A stretch of 64,000 nt of DNA, taken from positions 53,185-117,184 of the forward strand of contig NZ_VITA01000018.1 of NCBI RefSeq assembly GCF_007827695.1, given 5' to 3'. Origin of the DNA: Sinorhizobium medicae (lineage in GTDB: Bacteria; Pseudomonadota; Alphaproteobacteria; Rhizobiales; Rhizobiaceae). The notes below the pieces were generated by a model, which worked only from the letters and a program-made list of their open reading frames with translations, was not told the origin of the DNA and ran no database searches. How positions within the stretch are numbered: position 1 is the first letter of the stretch; every line of letters starts with the position of its first letter. The position numbers and the translations under genes are program-made. Shown here one piece after another: positions 28,035 to 36,866 of this stretch.

Positions 28035-29105
28035 ATGACCTCCGATAATGTGCCTGAACAAGTCGATCGGCTTCTCGGCAATTCCGACCTCGTGGAAGCT
28101 CTCGAAAACAAACAGTTCAAACGATTTCTCGATCAAGTGCCGATCGCTCTCGTGATCTCCAGAATCGGTAGCGGGGGCGAACGGATAATCTACGCGAATC
28201 CCGAATTCGAGAGGCTCTCGGGATTGGCGGTGGCGGAGGTCGAGAACCAGGAATGGGCCGTGCTTGAAGCAGTGCCCGCGGCCGCACAGGAGGGAGCATC
28301 GCTCGGTCAAGCCGTTACTGCCGGGACCGACCGCATCGGAACTTACAAAAGGAATGCGGGAGACTCGACCGCCCTGCTCGACGTCTATTCAAATGTGGTC
28401 GAAGACGACGAAGGAACGCCGTGCTTCCGCCTCGTCGCACTTGTGGATGTTACCGAGCACAAGCAGACCGAACGCGAGGAGCTCGAAAGTCGCATTAAGG
28501 AGCAGGATCTCCTGCTTCGGGAGCTGCAGCATCGTGTGAAGAATAATCTTCAGATGATAACGGCGCTCATCCGTCTCGAAGCTCGCGGCAACCCGCCTCC
28601 CGACACGCGCTCTTTCGAAAGGTTGGCGGGCCGTGTCGAAGCACTCACCACCCTTTATGACGCCATGGCTAATGGCGACAGCAGCCAGGAAGTCGATCTC
28701 GGCACCTATATCGGTCAGATCGCAGCTGCCGTCATGGCCTCGAACGCCTGCGATGGGGTCAGCCTCGACATGAAAATCGATCCCTATCCGGTTTCCGTCA
28801 ACGTCGCCATGCCAACTGGACTGGTCGTCAACGAGCTGCTCACCAACGCGCTCAAGCATGCTTTCAACGGCCGCGAAGGAGGAGTAATCACGCTGCGAAG
28901 CACTTTTGAGGATGATGGCTACCGTGTCATCGTTGCGGACGACGGAATAGGTTTCCCGGACGGAGAGACCTGGCCCAAACACGGCAAGCTTGGCGAGTTG
29001 ATCGCGCAGTCGCTTCGCGAAAATTCCAGGGCTGATCTCCAGGTGATCTCCACGCCGGGTCAAGGCACACGCGCAACGATTCGTTTCCGGAACGACTCCG
29101 TATAG
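28035..29105 (+). CDS. soluble PAS/HisKA_2 sensor histidine kinase
   Basis: 356 aa without membrane segments. A PAS domain covers about residues 31-145 (IIYANPEFERLSG; VDVTEHKQTE at its end). A HisKA_2 phosphoacceptor block follows, with H166 in RELQHRVKNNLQ, and then an ATPase domain (VVNELLTNALKHAF; DDGIGFPDG). Such alphaproteobacterial kinases often feed general stress response circuits through PhyR-like partners. No response regulator is adjacent, so it is an orphan. The PAS lacks the GXNCRFLQ motif of LOV photoreceptors, so a light-sensing role is unlikely. Ribosome site GGGGA upstream. Confidence 0.88.
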   Translation: MTSDNVPEQVDRLLGNSDLVEALENKQFKRFLDQVPIALVISRIGSGGERIIYANPEFERLSGLAVAEVENQEWAVLEAVPAAAQEGASLGQAVTAGTDRIGTYKRNAGDSTALLDVYSNVVEDDEGTPCFRLVALVDVTEHKQTEREELESRIKEQDLLLRELQHRVKNNLQMITALIRLEARGNPPPDTRSFERLAGRVEALTTLYDAMANGDSSQEVDLGTYIGQIAAAVMASNACDGVSLDMKIDPYPVSVNVAMPTGLVVNELLTNALKHAFNGREGGVITLRSTFEDDGYRVIVADDGIGFPDGETWPKHGKLGELIAQSLRENSRADLQVISTPGQGTRATIRFRNDSV

Positions 29106-29168
29106 GCGCGCGAGCGTCCGAGCACCGCGCATCATAAGGCCGCGCGCGAACGCGGCTGCATAGGATGT

Positions 29169-30194
29169 CTATCGGCCCGGCTTATAGATCTGGTCGAAAA
29201 TCCCCCCATCGTCGAAGAACTTCGGCTGGGCTTCCTGCCAACCGCCGAAGTCGCCAATGGTGACCAGTTTGAGATCGGCAAAGCGTGCCGAGTCCGCGGG
29301 GTCGGCCAGCTCGGGCTTGAACGGCCGATAGTAGTGCTTGGCGACGATCTTCTGGCCGACGTCGCTGTAGAGGTAGCCGAGATAGGCTTCGGCAACATTG
29401 CGGGTGCCTTTGCTGTCGACATTCCCGTCCAAGAGCGCCACGGAGGGCTCGGCCCTGATCGATATGGACGGTGTCACGATCTCGAACTTGTCGGGGCCGA
29501 GTTCATCGAGCGCGAGATAGGCCTCATTCTCCCAGGCGAGCAGCACGTCGCCGAGCCCGCGATGGACGAAAGTGGTCATCGCTCCCCACGCGCCGGTGTC
29601 GAGAACGAGAACCTGCTTGAAAAGCGCCGCCGCATATTCCTGCGCCTTGGCCTCGTCGCCGTTGTTTGCATCCCGCGCCCAGGCCCAGGCTGCAAGGAAG
29701 TTCCAGCGCGCGCCACCCGAGGTCTTCGGGTTCGGCGTGACGACCTGGATGCCCTCCTTCGTCAGATCGCCCCAATCCCGGATGCCTCTCGGATTGCCCT
29801 TGCGAACCAGGAAAACGACCGTCGATGTGTAGGGCGCACTATTGTTCTCGAGGCGTGTTCTCCAATCCGGGGGAAGCTTGCCGGTCGCCTGAGCAATGGC
29901 ATCGATATCGCCTTCGAGCGCCAGTGTCACCACATCCGCTTCGAGGCCATCGATCACCAATCGCGCTTGCTTGCCCGAACCGCCGTGCGACATGTCGATC
30001 GTCACCTTCTCGCCGGTCTCCGTCTCCCATTTTTCAGCGAACGCAGCATTGAACTCCTTGTAGAGTTTTCGCGTCGAGTCATAGGAAACGTTCACGATCG
30101 TCGTGCCGGCGACAGCGGCACCGAGAAAGCCGACTTGCAGGGCTCCGACCGAAATCACGCCGAACATGATCCCGACAAATACACGCGCTCCCAT
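29169..30194 (-). CDS. sulfate/thiosulfate-binding protein, orphan
   Basis: 341 aa, Sbp/CysP family. Signal peptide (residues about 1-30), then VNVSYDSTRKLYKEFNAAF, SHGGSGKQARLVIDGLEADVV-type stretch, and TPNPKTSGGARWNFLAAWA, all classic sulfate-binding landmarks. Start ATG 30194 follows GGAGGCCATT. No cysT/cysW/cysA genes lie beside it, so it must use permeases encoded elsewhere. The next unit upstream on the same strand holds a rhodanese and a YeeE-type transporter, which supports a sulfur-assimilation role for the region. Confidence 0.9.
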   Translation of the reverse strand: MGARVFVGIMFGVISVGALQVGFLGAAVAGTTIVNVSYDSTRKLYKEFNAAFAEKWETETGEKVTIDMSHGGSGKQARLVIDGLEADVVTLALEGDIDAIAQATGKLPPDWRTRLENNSAPYTSTVVFLVRKGNPRGIRDWGDLTKEGIQVVTPNPKTSGGARWNFLAAWAWARDANNGDEAKAQEYAAALFKQVLVLDTGAWGAMTTFVHRGLGDVLLAWENEAYLALDELGPDKFEIVTPSISIRAEPSVALLDGNVDSKGTRNVAEAYLGYLYSDVGQKIVAKHYYRPFKPELADPADSARFADLKLVTIGDFGGWQEAQPKFFDDGGIFDQIYKPGR

Positions 30195-30343
30195 AATGGC
30201 CTCCATGATCAGCCCGCCAAAATGGCAAGTTCACAGCAATTCGGTTGTAATGCAAATACATAACAGGTTCTCGAACCGCCGTGCCAACCAACCGCCGTGG
30301 AGCTGGCTGGCTTCGAGCTGGACAAACTCAGTCTGCGAGATAC

Positions 30344-30931
30344 CTACCCGGCCGCGAGCTTGAGCTCGGAAATGACCTCCAGCACCCGGTCCTGGCGCGC
30401 TTCCACGCCTTCGGCTGGGCGGTGCGTGGCAAGTGCGCGGTCACGTTCGCGGATCAGTCCGGCTATCTCCTCATCCCAGGCGGCGAAAACAGCCGTGAGC
30501 CAGCGGTTCACGAGATAGGACGGCCGCGGCATCTGCACGTCGAAACGCGGCAGAAGCGCGATCGTGCCTTCCGCATCGAGCCAATCGTCGCCGACCACCC
30601 ACTGGTTTACCGTGAAAAGGCGAAGGAGGCGCCCGCGCGCGTCGACCCCGACCGCTGCGAGATGGTGTATTGGTCCCTCCGGGCCTCGAGGGCGCAGGAA
30701 GCAGTGGAAATGACCGTGTTCTTCGGCGCCCTCTTCAGCCGGGTGACAGTGGTAGAACCACTGCGAGCCACTGGCCGGATCGAACACATCACCCGGTGGA
30801 TAATGGTCCCACGCCCTGATTTCAGTGGTATCGCGAAAGGTGTCCGTGAGCACGCTGAGCCCGCCCTTGGCGAGCAGGCTCTCGCAGAAGGCGATCTCGC
30901 GCCGGGCTAGCTCTCTCGCGTTCTCAGCCAT
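30344..30931 (-). CDS. conserved hypothetical protein, possibly DUF6969
   Basis: 195 aa. A distinctive centre carries QWFYHCHPAEEGAEEHGHFH and then CFLRPRG, rich in His and Cys and reminiscent of a metal site. I recall this as DUF6969, but that assignment is from memory. No signal peptide or membrane segment. The start ATG 30931 overlaps the previous gene by 8 nt, and this is the last gene of the rhodanese-YeeE operon. A role in sulfur or metal handling is inferred only from the neighbours. Confidence 0.65.
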   Translation of the reverse strand: MAENARELARREIAFCESLLAKGGLSVLTDTFRDTTEIRAWDHYPPGDVFDPASGSQWFYHCHPAEEGAEEHGHFHCFLRPRGPEGPIHHLAAVGVDARGRLLRLFTVNQWVVGDDWLDAEGTIALLPRFDVQMPRPSYLVNRWLTAVFAAWDEEIAGLIRERDRALATHRPAEGVEARQDRVLEVISELKLAAG

Positions 30932-31274
30932 TTCCCTGGACCGGCAGCGGAAGGGGTGGCGGAGGCGGCGGAAGCTTTTTACGTCCCTCCGGAAGCGGAA
31001 TCGGCGGCGGGGGAGGCGCGAGCTTGGGCGCCGCGGCCGCGCACGGGGCTGCGGCAGCGCAAGGTGCGGAAGTCGTCGCGGGCGCTGGAGCTGGCGCCAA
31101 CGGGGCGGCAGCGGCGCAAGGGGCTCCTGCGGCGCAAGGCGGCGCGCTTCCGGCCGAGCCGGAGGCCACCGCGGCCTGCGCGGGTGGAACGGGGTGCGTG
31201 TAATGGTCGACGGCGACGGCTGCTGTCGCCGCCGCCAGTGCTGCACCGAAAAGGAGCGTGTTCCTGGCCGTCAT
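30924..31274 (-). CDS. small Pro/Ala/Cys-rich exported protein
   Basis: 116 aa. An N-terminal hydrophobic segment (about 5-22) could be a signal anchor. The rest is low complexity: pairs of PCAAAAP-type repeats (four Cys in two APCAAAAPCAAAA-like blocks), then runs of prolines to the end (LAPPPPPIPLPEGRKK; PPPPPPLPLP). Its ATG overlaps the YeeE stop (ATGA) and has GAGGAA upstream, so it is a true operon member despite composition. I recognise no family. The regularly placed cysteines in an extracytoplasmic protein next to a rhodanese and a sulfur transporter suggest handling of sulfane sulfur or metals, which is speculative. Confidence 0.6.
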   Translation of the reverse strand: MTARNTLLFGAALAAATAAVAVDHYTHPVPPAQAAVASGSAGSAPPCAAGAPCAAAAPLAPAPAPATTSAPCAAAAPCAAAAPKLAPPPPPIPLPEGRKKLPPPPPPLPLPVQGNG

Positions 31275-32485
31275 TTCCTCGCGAGCCCCTCGAGCCCGAA
31301 CAGCGGGCGCATCCAGATACCGGCGAGTGAACCGACAAAGGCAGCCGCAAACCACAGCCACCCGTGCAGGCTACCCGAAGCGATGCCGGAAAACAGCGCA
31401 CCTATATTGCATCCGAAGGAAAGCCGCGCGCCGTAGCCCATCAACAGACCGCCGATAGCGGCCGCCAGTACGGAGCCGAGCGGGATCTTCGCCTTCGGCG
31501 CGAATTTACCGGTGAGGCTCGCCGCAATTGCTGCGCCGAGGATAATGCCGAAATTCATCACCGAGGTGATGTCGGCGAGCACGCTGCTGTTGAGCGCCGT
31601 TCGCGGGCCCGGCCAGTTCCAGAACGCCCAATCGGCGACCGGAACGCCGGCGATCTGCGCCGCCTTGGCGCCCCACAGGCCGAAGCCAAAGGTAACCGAC
31701 CAGGGATGGCCGGCGAGCAGCAGCGTCGCAATGTTGAGCAGAGCCATGAGCAGCCCCGCTCCGACCAAAGGCCAAGGGCCGTATAGCACCCATGTCCAGC
31801 CCTGGCGCGAGGGTGCCGGCTCCCGCTCTACATCGCCGTGGGCCCGCTGTTCGACCAGGGCAGTTAGCAGCGAAACAACCCCTAGGCCGGCAAGCGTCGC
31901 CAGTATGGCAGCGCCGGTCCCAAGCTGCCGGCCGAGATCGATCGTGCCGAAGGACGGGAGCGTCAGCCACCACGGTAGATGCGCCGTACCGATCAGCGCG
32001 CCGACGATGAAGAAGGCGAGCGTGACGAGCATGCGCGCCGAGCCGCCGCCCACGGTGAACAATGTGCCCGAGCCGCAGCCGCCGCCGAGTTGCATGCCGA
32101 GCCCGAACAGGGCAGCGCCGACGAGCACCGAGACCCCTACCGGCGCCAGCGCGCCGACGAGTGGCTGGCCACCGAGGCTACCTGCCGAGATCAGCGGGAT
32201 CATGGCAACTGCCGCCACACCGATCATCAGCATCTGCGCGCGGATGCCACGGCCGCGGCGCTCGACGACCATACGCCGCCAACCACCGGTAAAACCGAAG
32301 GAGCCGTGATAAAGGGCGACCCCCAGCAGCGCGCCGACGGCGAAGAGCGCCGCCTGCCGCAGATCGACCAGCTGCGCAATCGCGAGAAAGCCGCCGAGCA
32401 GCGCGCATCCGGCGACGAGCGCCGGGGCACGGTCGACCGTCACTGGCGGCAAATGACGCGAACGATCAAGGGAAATATCAGTCAT
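31271..32485 (-). CDS. YeeE/YedE-family transporter (thiosulfate/sulfur-compound type)
   Basis: 404 aa with about ten membrane segments and the duplicated family motif: GMQLGGGCGSGTLFTVGGG in the first half and GYGARLSFGCNIGALFSGIA in the second. The conserved cysteines in these repeats conduct thiosulfate in the characterised TsuA member. It lies 17 nt after a periplasmic rhodanese gene, which fits transport of thiosulfate or another sulfur species. Start ATG 32485 was preferred to a longer in-frame start inside the rhodanese gene. Confidence 0.85.
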   Translation of the reverse strand: MTDISLDRSRHLPPVTVDRAPALVAGCALLGGFLAIAQLVDLRQAALFAVGALLGVALYHGSFGFTGGWRRMVVERRGRGIRAQMLMIGVAAVAMIPLISAGSLGGQPLVGALAPVGVSVLVGAALFGLGMQLGGGCGSGTLFTVGGGSARMLVTLAFFIVGALIGTAHLPWWLTLPSFGTIDLGRQLGTGAAILATLAGLGVVSLLTALVEQRAHGDVEREPAPSRQGWTWVLYGPWPLVGAGLLMALLNIATLLLAGHPWSVTFGFGLWGAKAAQIAGVPVADWAFWNWPGPRTALNSSVLADITSVMNFGIILGAAIAASLTGKFAPKAKIPLGSVLAAAIGGLLMGYGARLSFGCNIGALFSGIASGSLHGWLWFAAAFVGSLAGIWMRPLFGLEGLARK

Positions 32486-32502
32486 TTCGGATCCCGGCGC
32501 CT

Positions 32503-33414
32503 TCAGGTGCCCGACTTGTTCTCGACCGCACGCGCCGGGTCGGCCGTCCATTCGGCCATCGAACCGTCATACATGCTCGTCTTCTTGTTGCCCAGTACCT
32601 CGGAAAGGGCAAACCAGGTGACAGATGCCCAGTGACCGGTGTTGCAGAATGTGATGTTCTCCTCATCCGCGGCCAGACCCACCGCCTCGGTCAGCGCCTT
32701 CACCGTCTCGGGTCGCGCAAAGAGGGCGTGGTCCTTGCTGTAGAGCTTGGAATGCTCGATATTGGCTGAGCCCGGGATCGTGCCGTTGGCGCGCACGATC
32801 GGGCTCTTCGACTTGCCCTCGTATTGCTCGGCCGGGCGACCGTCGATGAGCTTTTTGCCGGCTTCGAGCGCCGCGGCGACTTCCTCGGTCGTCGCCAGCA
32901 GCTCTTCCTGCGGCTCGGCGGCGAAGGTGGCCGGTTCAGGCTTTGCCGGCTCCGCGGAACGCGCGCCGCCGGCGGCGTCGTATTGCCGCCAACCGCCATC
33001 GAGGATCGAAACCTCGTCATGACCGAGATATTTGAAGGTCCAATAGATGCGGGTCGCGCCTCCGAATTCGCTCGAATCGGTGCCCCAGGGTATGATGACG
33101 ACGTGATCGTCATTGTCGATGCCGAGATCGCCGATCAGCTTGGTGATCTGCTCGAGCGGCGGCAGCATGCCGGGGACGCCGTCCACCTCGGTGCGCCAGC
33201 CGGCGCTCGCATAGGGCGCGACCACCGCTCCCTCGATGTAGGGCTTGTCGCCCAGCTCGGTCTCGGCGACCTTGTCGCGGATGTCGAGGATAACCACGTT
33301 TTCGTCGCCGGCCTTCGCCTTGACCCATTCGGCGTCGACGAGCGGTTTGACCTCGGCGGCCAGAGCGGAGGAGGCGAGGACAGTCAGCGTGAATGCCAAT
33401 GATGCAAGGCGCAT
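32503..33414 (-). CDS. periplasmic two-domain rhodanese (thiosulfate sulfurtransferase)
   Basis: 303 aa. Signal peptide about 1-20 (cleavage after SALAA). Two rhodanese domains: an inactive first (about 25-145) and a second with the catalytic cysteine C257 in FCNTGHWASVTW. It moves sulfane sulfur from thiosulfate or a persulfide to an acceptor in the periplasm. First gene of an operon followed by the YeeE transporter, the Cys/Pro-rich protein and the His-rich hypothetical protein. ATG 33414 has GGGAG upstream. Confidence 0.9.
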   Translation of the reverse strand: MRLASLAFTLTVLASSALAAEVKPLVDAEWVKAKAGDENVVILDIRDKVAETELGDKPYIEGAVVAPYASAGWRTEVDGVPGMLPPLEQITKLIGDLGIDNDDHVVIIPWGTDSSEFGGATRIYWTFKYLGHDEVSILDGGWRQYDAAGGARSAEPAKPEPATFAAEPQEELLATTEEVAAALEAGKKLIDGRPAEQYEGKSKSPIVRANGTIPGSANIEHSKLYSKDHALFARPETVKALTEAVGLAADEENITFCNTGHWASVTWFALSEVLGNKKTSMYDGSMAEWTADPARAVENKSGT

Positions 33415-33748
33415 TGATGAAGCTCCCGTATTCAGTTGCGGATTTCTACCGCACGGTGGGCGCAGAGTCAGGACATGAGCGACGGGGGATCGCGTCACTA
33501 TTGGAAAATTCGTCCTGTTCACCGGAGCTCGAAGGAAAGAGGTTTCATTCGAGGCCGCGATGCGTATGTCGGGGCGTCTTCGTGGTCAAGCTCCCTTTTC
33601 AATGGGCGGAGACTTGTTTATGTTCCGTTTTCGTTCTGACGGCGCGGCCGGACGCCGCAAGGCTGTCGGTTGCCGAGATTTCGGACGCAGTGCCAGCCGT
33701 TCGCATTCAATCTTCACGAGCAGAAGCTATCCCTGACAAAGAGGCCCC
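33415..33748. other. 334-bp divergent intergenic region
   Basis: Separates the rhodanese operon (minus) from the helicase gene (plus). The only clear signal is the SOS-type box at 33622-33636. The short open frames seen here have no ribosome sites and no recognisable protein. Confidence 0.6.
33622..33636 (+). promoter_or_regulatory. LexA (SOS) box, GTTC-N7-GTTC
   Basis: GTTCCGTTTTCGTTC matches the direct-repeat LexA site of alphaproteobacteria exactly (GTTC, 7 nt, GTTC). It lies 112 bp before the UvrD-like helicase start, a position suited to repressing that gene. Confidence 0.7.
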
Positions 33749-35818
33749 ATGAACCCTGCCTATCTGGAAAAGCTCAATGACCGCCAGAGGGAGGCGGTGG
33801 AACATGGGATCGGTCGCCCAAGCAGTGAAATCGGTGGGCCGCTGCTCATCATCGCAGGCGCAGGTTCAGGAAAAACCAATACGCTCGCCCATCGCGTCGC
33901 CCACCTGATCGTCAACGGCGCAGATCCACGCCGTATCCTGCTCATGACCTTTTCCCGCCGCGCCGCTTACGAAATGACCCGTCGCGTAAAAAGCATCTGT
34001 CGGCAGGTGCTTGGGAACCAAGCCGCCGCCATCGGCGACGCCTTGACCTGGGCCGGGACCTTCCACGGGATCGGCGCGAGGCTCCTTCGCATCTATGCCG
34101 AGCAGATAGGCGTAAACGTGGATTTCACCATTCACGACCGGGAAGATGCCGCAGACCTGATGAATCTCATACGCCACGAACTCGGCTTTTCACGGACCGA
34201 AAGCCGCTTTCCGACAAAGAACACCTGCCTTGCCATCTATTCGCGCGTGGTCAATTCCGAGAGCTCGATCTCCGAGGTTCTCAAGTCCTCCTATCCCTGG
34301 GTATCGGCGTGGGAGGAGCAGCTGAAGCAGCTCTTCGCGGGCTATGTGGAATCCAAGCAGGCGCAGAACGTTCTCGACTATGACGATCTCCTGCTCTACT
34401 GGGCGCAAATGGTGTCCGATCCGGGACTCGCCGAGGATGTCGGCACGCGCTTCGACCATATCCTGGTCGACGAGTATCAGGACACGAACCGCCTTCAGTC
34501 CTCGATTCTGCTGTCCCTCAAGCCCGCCGGCCGGGGGCTCACGGTGGTCGGCGACGATGCGCAGTCGATTTATTCTTTCCGGGCGGCGACGATCCGCAAC
34601 ATTCTCGACTTTCCGAAAGCGTTTTCTCCGGCGCCCGCTGACGTGATCACACTCGAGCGCAATTACCGCTCGACGCAGCCGATCCTCGCGGCTGCCAACG
34701 GCGTCATCGACCTCGCCCGCGAGCGTTTCACCAAGAACCTCTGGACGGACAGGCAGTCGGAACAGCGGCCGCGGCTCGTTTCGGTCAAGGATGAGGCCGA
34801 TCAGGCCAACTACATCGTGGAGCAGGTTCTGGGAAACCGCGACCTTGGCGTTCCGCTGAAGCAACAGGCGGTACTGTTCCGGTCATCGAACCACAGCGGA
34901 GCCTTGGAAGTGGAATTGACACGCCGCAACATTCCCTTCGTGAAATTCGGCGGTCTGAAGTTTCTCGATGCCGCTCACGTGAAGGATCTGCTGGCCGTTC
35001 TCCGTTTTGCGCAGAACCCACGCGACCGCGTCGCCGGCTTCCGCCTTCTCCAGATGCTTCCGGGAGTTGGCCCTCAGACGGCCGGAAAGATCCTCGACAC
35101 AATAGCCGCCGATCCCGAACCGCTCTTTTCGCTCACCGAAATTCCATCTCCGCCGAAAACTGGGGATCATTGGACCGAGTTCGTAACTCTGCTGTCGACC
35201 TTGAGAAAAGCCGGCGTCGGATGGCCCGAAGAAATCGCTTCCGCCCGGGCCTGGTACGAACCGCACCTCGACCGCATCCATGAGGATGCCGGAACGCGCA
35301 AAGCGGATCTGCTGCAGCTGGAGCAGATCGCCTCCGGCTATCCCAATCGCGAGCGATTCCTTACGGAACTTACGTTGGATCCGCCGGACGCCACCAGCGA
35401 CCAGGCCGGCGTACCGCTTCTCGACGAAGACTATCTGGTCCTATCAACCATCCATTCTGCCAAGGGCCAGGAGTGGCGCTCCGTCTTCATGCTGAACGTG
35501 GTGGACGGGTGCATTCCTTCCGACCTCGCGGCCGGCACGACGGCCGAGCTCGAAGAAGAGCGCCGCTTGCTTTACGTCGGCATGACGCGGGCGCGGGACA
35601 GTCTGGACCTTCTGACGCCGCAGAGATTTTTCACGGGGGGACAAAATGCACTGGGTGACCGTCACGTCTACGCTTCGCGGACCCGGTTCATCCCAGCCAC
35701 GCTCCTTCAGTTTTTCGAAACGACGAGCTGGCCGAAGGTCACCGCGAATGCCGGCGACCGAAGTGCCCGACAAATCCGAGTGGATGTCGGAGCCCGGATG
35801 CGGTCGATGTGGAAGTGA
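33749..35818 (+). CDS. UvrD/Rep-family 3'-5' DNA helicase
   Basis: 689 aa, superfamily 1A helicase. Motif I AGAGSGKT (36-43), motif II VDEYQDTN, motif III GDDAQSIYSFRAA, motif IV-region LERNYRST, motif V STIHSAKGQEW and motif VI LLYVGMTRARD. It is shorter than chromosomal UvrD and closer to plasmid- or SOS-linked Rep-like helicases. It unwinds DNA with ATP, probably in repair. The LexA box upstream implies damage-inducible expression. The AGAGG ribosome site sits very close to the ATG. Confidence 0.9.
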   Translation: MNPAYLEKLNDRQREAVEHGIGRPSSEIGGPLLIIAGAGSGKTNTLAHRVAHLIVNGADPRRILLMTFSRRAAYEMTRRVKSICRQVLGNQAAAIGDALTWAGTFHGIGARLLRIYAEQIGVNVDFTIHDREDAADLMNLIRHELGFSRTESRFPTKNTCLAIYSRVVNSESSISEVLKSSYPWVSAWEEQLKQLFAGYVESKQAQNVLDYDDLLLYWAQMVSDPGLAEDVGTRFDHILVDEYQDTNRLQSSILLSLKPAGRGLTVVGDDAQSIYSFRAATIRNILDFPKAFSPAPADVITLERNYRSTQPILAAANGVIDLARERFTKNLWTDRQSEQRPRLVSVKDEADQANYIVEQVLGNRDLGVPLKQQAVLFRSSNHSGALEVELTRRNIPFVKFGGLKFLDAAHVKDLLAVLRFAQNPRDRVAGFRLLQMLPGVGPQTAGKILDTIAADPEPLFSLTEIPSPPKTGDHWTEFVTLLSTLRKAGVGWPEEIASARAWYEPHLDRIHEDAGTRKADLLQLEQIASGYPNRERFLTELTLDPPDATSDQAGVPLLDEDYLVLSTIHSAKGQEWRSVFMLNVVDGCIPSDLAAGTTAELEEERRLLYVGMTRARDSLDLLTPQRFFTGGQNALGDRHVYASRTRFIPATLLQFFETTSWPKVTANAGDRSARQIRVDVGARMRSMWK

Positions 35819-35847
35819 GAGGGCCGCACCCCCGGTCCGGAAGGACG

Positions 35848-36771
35848 TCACGACAATTCGAATTCCGGAATTGCCTCGAGCGCCGGCCCTGCCTCTTGCT
35901 TCAAGATGGCGATGAACCGTTCGACGGCGGGCGGCATGTAGCTTGAATTGCGATGCACTGCGACCACCTCGCGGTGCATTGTCGTCTCCGGCAGGCTGAT
36001 CTCGACGAGCGGTTCCCCGACGCGTCCCCGGCCGAGATTGCGCCGGGAAATGAATGTCAGAAGGTCGGTCGGCGCGATCAGCCGCGGCGAGAGCGAAATG
36101 TTGTTGGTCTGGATAGCGACATCGGGTTCGCTCAGATCGCGTGAGGCGAAGGCCGCATCGATCCATTGCCGGGTCACGACCGAGCGGGCCGGCAGAACCC
36201 AGCCGTAGTCCTGCAGATCGGCAATCGTCGCCTTCTTGCGCGTGAGCGGATGACCACGGGCCGCCGCCACGACGACGGAATCCTCACCCAGACGATGGAC
36301 GGTGTAGTTCGACTCATCGCCCTTCGTAACCGGGCCGACGACGATATCGACTTTTCCGTCGTTGAGCGCGGTGCGCAGCACGTCGTTCATGCCGATGCTG
36401 ATCTCAAACTTGATGCCCGGCGCCTCCCGGAGAATACGGCTGCAGACGAGCGGCAACAGGTATTCGGCTGTCGTCGCTCCCGACCCCACGCGGACATTGC
36501 CGACCGCACCCTTGGCGATGTCCGCCATCTCCCGAAGATTCTGCTCTACCGACATGCGCAGACTGCGCGCGCGCTCCAGCATGACCCTGCCGGCGGTCGT
36601 CAGCGCCACGCCGCGACCGGATTTGACCAGCAGCTTCGTGCCGATCTCGCTTTCGATGCGTCGCACCGACTTGCTCAGCGCGGGCTGGGTGCGGCCGAGT
36701 TTCTCGGCGGCACGGCCGATATGGCCCGTCGTTGCGATGACTTCGAAATATTGCAGGTCCCGCAGCTCCAT
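35848..36771 (-). CDS. LysR-family transcriptional regulator
   Basis: 307 aa. Helix-turn-helix in the N-terminus (FEVIATTGHIGRAAEKLGRT, then QPALSKSVRRIESEIG). The effector domain starts near 90 (GNVRVGSGATTAEYLLPLV). It is divergent from the hydroxy-acid operon (gap 95 bp) and is its probable regulator, responding to the imported acid. ATG 36771 has GGGGAA upstream. Confidence 0.88.
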   Translation of the reverse strand: MELRDLQYFEVIATTGHIGRAAEKLGRTQPALSKSVRRIESEIGTKLLVKSGRGVALTTAGRVMLERARSLRMSVEQNLREMADIAKGAVGNVRVGSGATTAEYLLPLVCSRILREAPGIKFEISIGMNDVLRTALNDGKVDIVVGPVTKGDESNYTVHRLGEDSVVVAAARGHPLTRKKATIADLQDYGWVLPARSVVTRQWIDAAFASRDLSEPDVAIQTNNISLSPRLIAPTDLLTFISRRNLGRGRVGEPLVEISLPETTMHREVVAVHRNSSYMPPAVERFIAILKQEAGPALEAIPEFELS

Positions 36772-36866
36772 TCATTCCCCTTGGATATGTTTTCAGGAAT
36801 TTTATGAATTTGACCAGCGGTATCACCGAGTGTCAATAGAGGCATGCTCACGGATGGGAGAAGACG

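Noticed and set aside
28035..29105. LOV-domain blue-light receptor kinase
   Set aside because: The PAS domain lacks the flavin-binding cysteine motif of LOV domains.
31000..31250. Long GC-rich plus-strand frames opposite the Pro/Cys-rich protein
   Set aside because: Arg-rich shadow translations; the minus-strand gene has a ribosome site and an ATGA overlap with YeeE.
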